A stretch of 64,000 nt of DNA, from contig JAIXWF010000013.1 of the NCBI GenBank assembly GCA_027482185.1, positions 186,001-250,000 on the forward strand, in the 5' to 3' direction. Numbering within the stretch: the stretch's first letter is position 1; each line of letters begins with the position of its first letter. The DNA comes from Opitutaceae bacterium. GTDB taxonomy: Bacteria; Verrucomicrobiota; Verrucomicrobiia; Opitutales; Opitutaceae. Positions 63,501-64,000 of this stretch are shown here, piece by piece. A program made the translations under genes and the position numbers. The notes beneath the pieces are model-generated. The model was not told the origin of the DNA and ran no database searches. It saw nothing but the letters and a program-made list of their open reading frames with translations.

Positions 63501-63520
63501 CACCCGGCGATGCCGCACAT
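60512..63520 (-). CDS. Fusion of class II glutamine amidotransferase/asparagine synthetase with a GT4 glycosyltransferase
   Basis: A 1002-residue protein, first gene of the operon. Residues 1-190 are a class II glutaminase with Cys2 as nucleophile (MCGIAGWLDP) and HRGPDDEG; about 200-620 the synthetase domain with the ATP pyrophosphatase loop SGGLDSSS at 265-272 and GLGGDELFGGYPSF. From about 645 a GT4 domain begins (KVLLLAPEIFSSEGGIPRIL), with CAPVILTVTRLTFADRYKGI and KEGFGLVFLEAMASSRPCLG (E-x7-E near 913-921). AsnB-type amidotransferases in EPS loci are thought to amidate uronic-acid sugars; fusion to a transferase suggests that amidation and transfer are linked. E. coli AsnB is 554 residues and has no such extension. 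Start ATG 63520 gives the required N-terminal Cys. Confidence 0.88.
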   Translation of the reverse strand: MCGIAGWLDPQAHPDVVRVAVQRMCDAMVHRGPDDEGIQPIPGGALGMRRLAIFDPANGRQPMRSADGRYVVVFNGALYNFAVLRAELQSFGWTFRTQCDTEVLLTAYMHWGEACVSRFRGMFAFAVWDQSERSLFLARDPFGIKPLYYRSSGGTLLFASELNALAASGVCPTAIDPGAAADYLGWLAVPAPRSIYRGILSLQPGECATFKDGTLSLRRAWRFPSADPAAVCCSEPEFTAALRVKLEDTIRAHRVADVPVGAFLSGGLDSSSIVGLMRHTGATQLRTFAVTFPDAGYSEAPEAAEAARHFGTLHTEFELTGARLAADIGPICAAFDQPTGDGINTWYASAAARAGGVTVALSGLGGDELFGGYPSFRDLPRLARLLPLWRSLPEGLRSRAVGWLEHGDTRRRKLAELLGSARTAHQIGALQRRVFPSAAAGSLLVPAAAAGSSGPFHPALAALAAEVPPDALFEISSAWELRTYMTDVLLRDSDVMSMRHSLELRVPFVDRVLLEWLWQQPAAWKAGRGDPKASLLAAVRDLVPPGLAHRRKRGFTLPLAVWMKRELRPFLDATFADDSVDRSGLFRRAAVQQLWRDFMAGNDTRKWSRVWSIAMLVQFANRQPTPPPPRPAPVVLASAPPRGSGKVLLLAPEIFSSEGGIPRILQSYLRALAATQAEVRLVSLNDAAIDPADLARHGSPGTRQAAGCGRRKADFVRAALRLSRGCTDIVCGHVAQLPVAWLARRLNPRLRYHLVAHGIEVWRPFTAAERLALRGAERVLCVSDYTRRELLRHCPLPAGRAVVLPNALDPGFPIGHGLPLAACAPVILTVTRLTFADRYKGIEDLIAALPAIRREVPGATLRIIGRGDDTERLRGLAAAAGCGPAVTFLGFVDDTALREEIRRCRLFALPSKKEGFGLVFLEAMASSRPCLGADAGGVPEVIDAASGVLVRYGDIPGIAAAAVAALRAEWDEDAILARADHFSFARFQERLGEALSRAPDCV

Positions 63521-63694
63521 ACGGAGTTCGTCGGTCCGACGGGACCGGACATGGCTTCGCCCCGTCGCTTCCGAAAATGCGACCGGGCCGTTGTCGTTGG
63601 GGATACACGCTGACCGAAAAACCCTAGGGTGAGTCCCTTAGGTAACGGAAGCTAATTCCCGGACTTGAGCCCGGATCGGCCGGGGCCGCGAACG
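63521..63694. promoter_or_regulatory. Leader of the polysaccharide operon
   Basis: A 174-base gap between the DJ-1-family gene and the operon, both read on the minus strand, so it must hold the start of the 39.7-kb operon and any stop signal for the former. The tandem operator-like element is listed separately. TGTATC on the minus strand (about 63600-63605) might be part of a -10 box, about 30 bases downstream of the element centre; no good -35 is visible, which would fit an activator-dependent promoter. Confidence 0.4.
63621..63643 (-). promoter_or_regulatory. Tandem CCCTAGGG/CCCTTAGG operator-like element upstream of the polysaccharide operon
   Basis: ACCCTAGGGT (63621-63630) is a perfect 10-bp palindrome, followed after four bases by CCCTTAGGT (63635-63643). 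The inner part, TAGGGTGAGTCCCTTA (63625-63640), matches 12 of 16 bases of the palindrome in front of the giant PEP-CTERM gene. It lies about 105 bases upstream of the first start codon. This is the arrangement expected for a dimeric activator with two sites. Confidence 0.5.
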
Positions 63695-64000
63695 CTACCA
63701 GCCGATGGATCGGGCGATCTCGGCCGACTTTTCCGGACCGAAGAGGCGCTTCACCAGGGCCAGTCCGAATTCCAACGCCGTGCCCGCGCCGCGCGACGTC
63801 ACGAGGTGGCCGTCCACGACGACGCGTTCGGTGGCGAGAATGTGGGGCAACTCGCCGGCGACGGACGGGTGGGCCGTGTAACGCCGGCCCGCCAGCAGGC
63901 CGGCATCAAGCAGCACGGTCGGGGCCGCACAGATGGCGGCCAACCAACGGCCGGCCGCGGCTTGGCGTTGCAAGGCGGCGCGGAGGGCCGGATCGGCGCG
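63695..64000 (-). CDS. DJ-1/PfpI family protein, 3' part, truncated by window edge
   Basis: About 101 C-terminal codons are visible. WLAAICAAPTVLLDAGLLAG carries the nucleophile-elbow Cys of the family (A-I-C-A-A-P), followed by RYTAHPSVAGELP, VVVDGHLVTSRGAGTALEF and a C-terminal helix (ALVKRLFGPEKSAEIARSI). This is the YajL/DJ-1 branch, with roles in protection from oxidative or carbonyl damage. It lies upstream of the polysaccharide operon on the same strand, 174 bases away, and is not clearly linked to it. Confidence 0.85.
   Translation of the reverse strand, partial: RADPALRAALQRQAAAGRWLAAICAAPTVLLDAGLLAGRRYTAHPSVAGELPHILATERVVVDGHLVTSRGAGTALEFGLALVKRLFGPEKSAEIARSIGW

Noticed and set aside
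1-64000. tRNA, rRNA, riboswitch or insertion-sequence genes
   Set aside because: No cloverleaf, rRNA stretch, transposase or terminal inverted repeat pair was recognised by eye; a covariance-model search would be needed to exclude small RNAs.

Overview
The window looks like a chromosomal segment of a GC-rich Verrucomicrobiota bacterium, most likely Opitutaceae or a close relative. The reasons are giant autotransporter-type beta-strand-repeat proteins (one with a PEP-CTERM anchor), a DUF1501/DUF1800 pair, and a tig-clpP-clpX block. The taxonomic call is inference from gene content. No rRNA, tRNA, insertion sequence or CRISPR array was seen. Region 1 (1-5171): the 5' part of a beta-strand-repeat protein that runs off the left edge, a sodium:solute symporter upstream of it on the same strand, and on the other strand a secreted two-domain protein joining an alpha/beta-hydrolase-like domain to a PBP4-type D,D-peptidase. 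A 314-base gap follows, holding a long imperfect inverted repeat. Region 2 (5172-14931): one minus-strand gene of about 3200 codons encoding a signal peptide, a legume-lectin-like domain, about 19 beta-strand repeats and a C-terminal PEP-CTERM signal. An AT-rich promoter region with a TAGGGT-N4-ACCCTA palindrome lies upstream. Region 3 (14932-23849): housekeeping and secreted-protein genes: a DUF1501/DUF1800 operon, a TsaB-like gene, then tig, clpP and clpX, an M42 aminopeptidase and hisA. Region 4 (23865-63520): one uninterrupted minus-strand run of 36 genes, about 39.7 kb, for making, decorating and exporting a complex surface polysaccharide. Sixteen of the 35 junctions are 4-nt ATGA/GTGA stop-start overlaps and the largest gap is 53 nt. 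In transcription order it starts with an asparagine-synthetase/glycosyltransferase fusion and a Wzm/Wzt ABC exporter. It continues through alternating glycosyltransferases (GT4, GT2, GT11 and unassigned GT-A-like), FkbM methyltransferases, O-acetyltransferases, GT-C-like membrane proteins, a Wzy-like polymerase, an O-antigen-ligase-family protein and a polyprenyl-phosphate sugar-1-phosphate transferase. It ends with a flavin disulfide oxidoreductase and a last FkbM gene. Region 5 (63521-64000): the leader of this operon, with a tandem CCCTAGGG/CCCTTAGG element, and the 3' part of a DJ-1/PfpI gene that runs off the right edge. How it fits together: the polymer is probably started by the phosphotransferase, extended by many transferases, methylated, acetylated and amidated, and exported by Wzm/Wzt and/or a Wzy route. 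The operator-like sequence upstream of the giant PEP-CTERM gene resembles the one upstream of the polysaccharide operon (12 of 16 positions), which suggests that surface protein and polysaccharide are co-regulated. Two genes (left-edge repeat protein and the GT4 at 54085-55197) have no ATG, GTG or TTG where the protein must begin but have ATC at exactly the expected site. That is the most unusual local observation.
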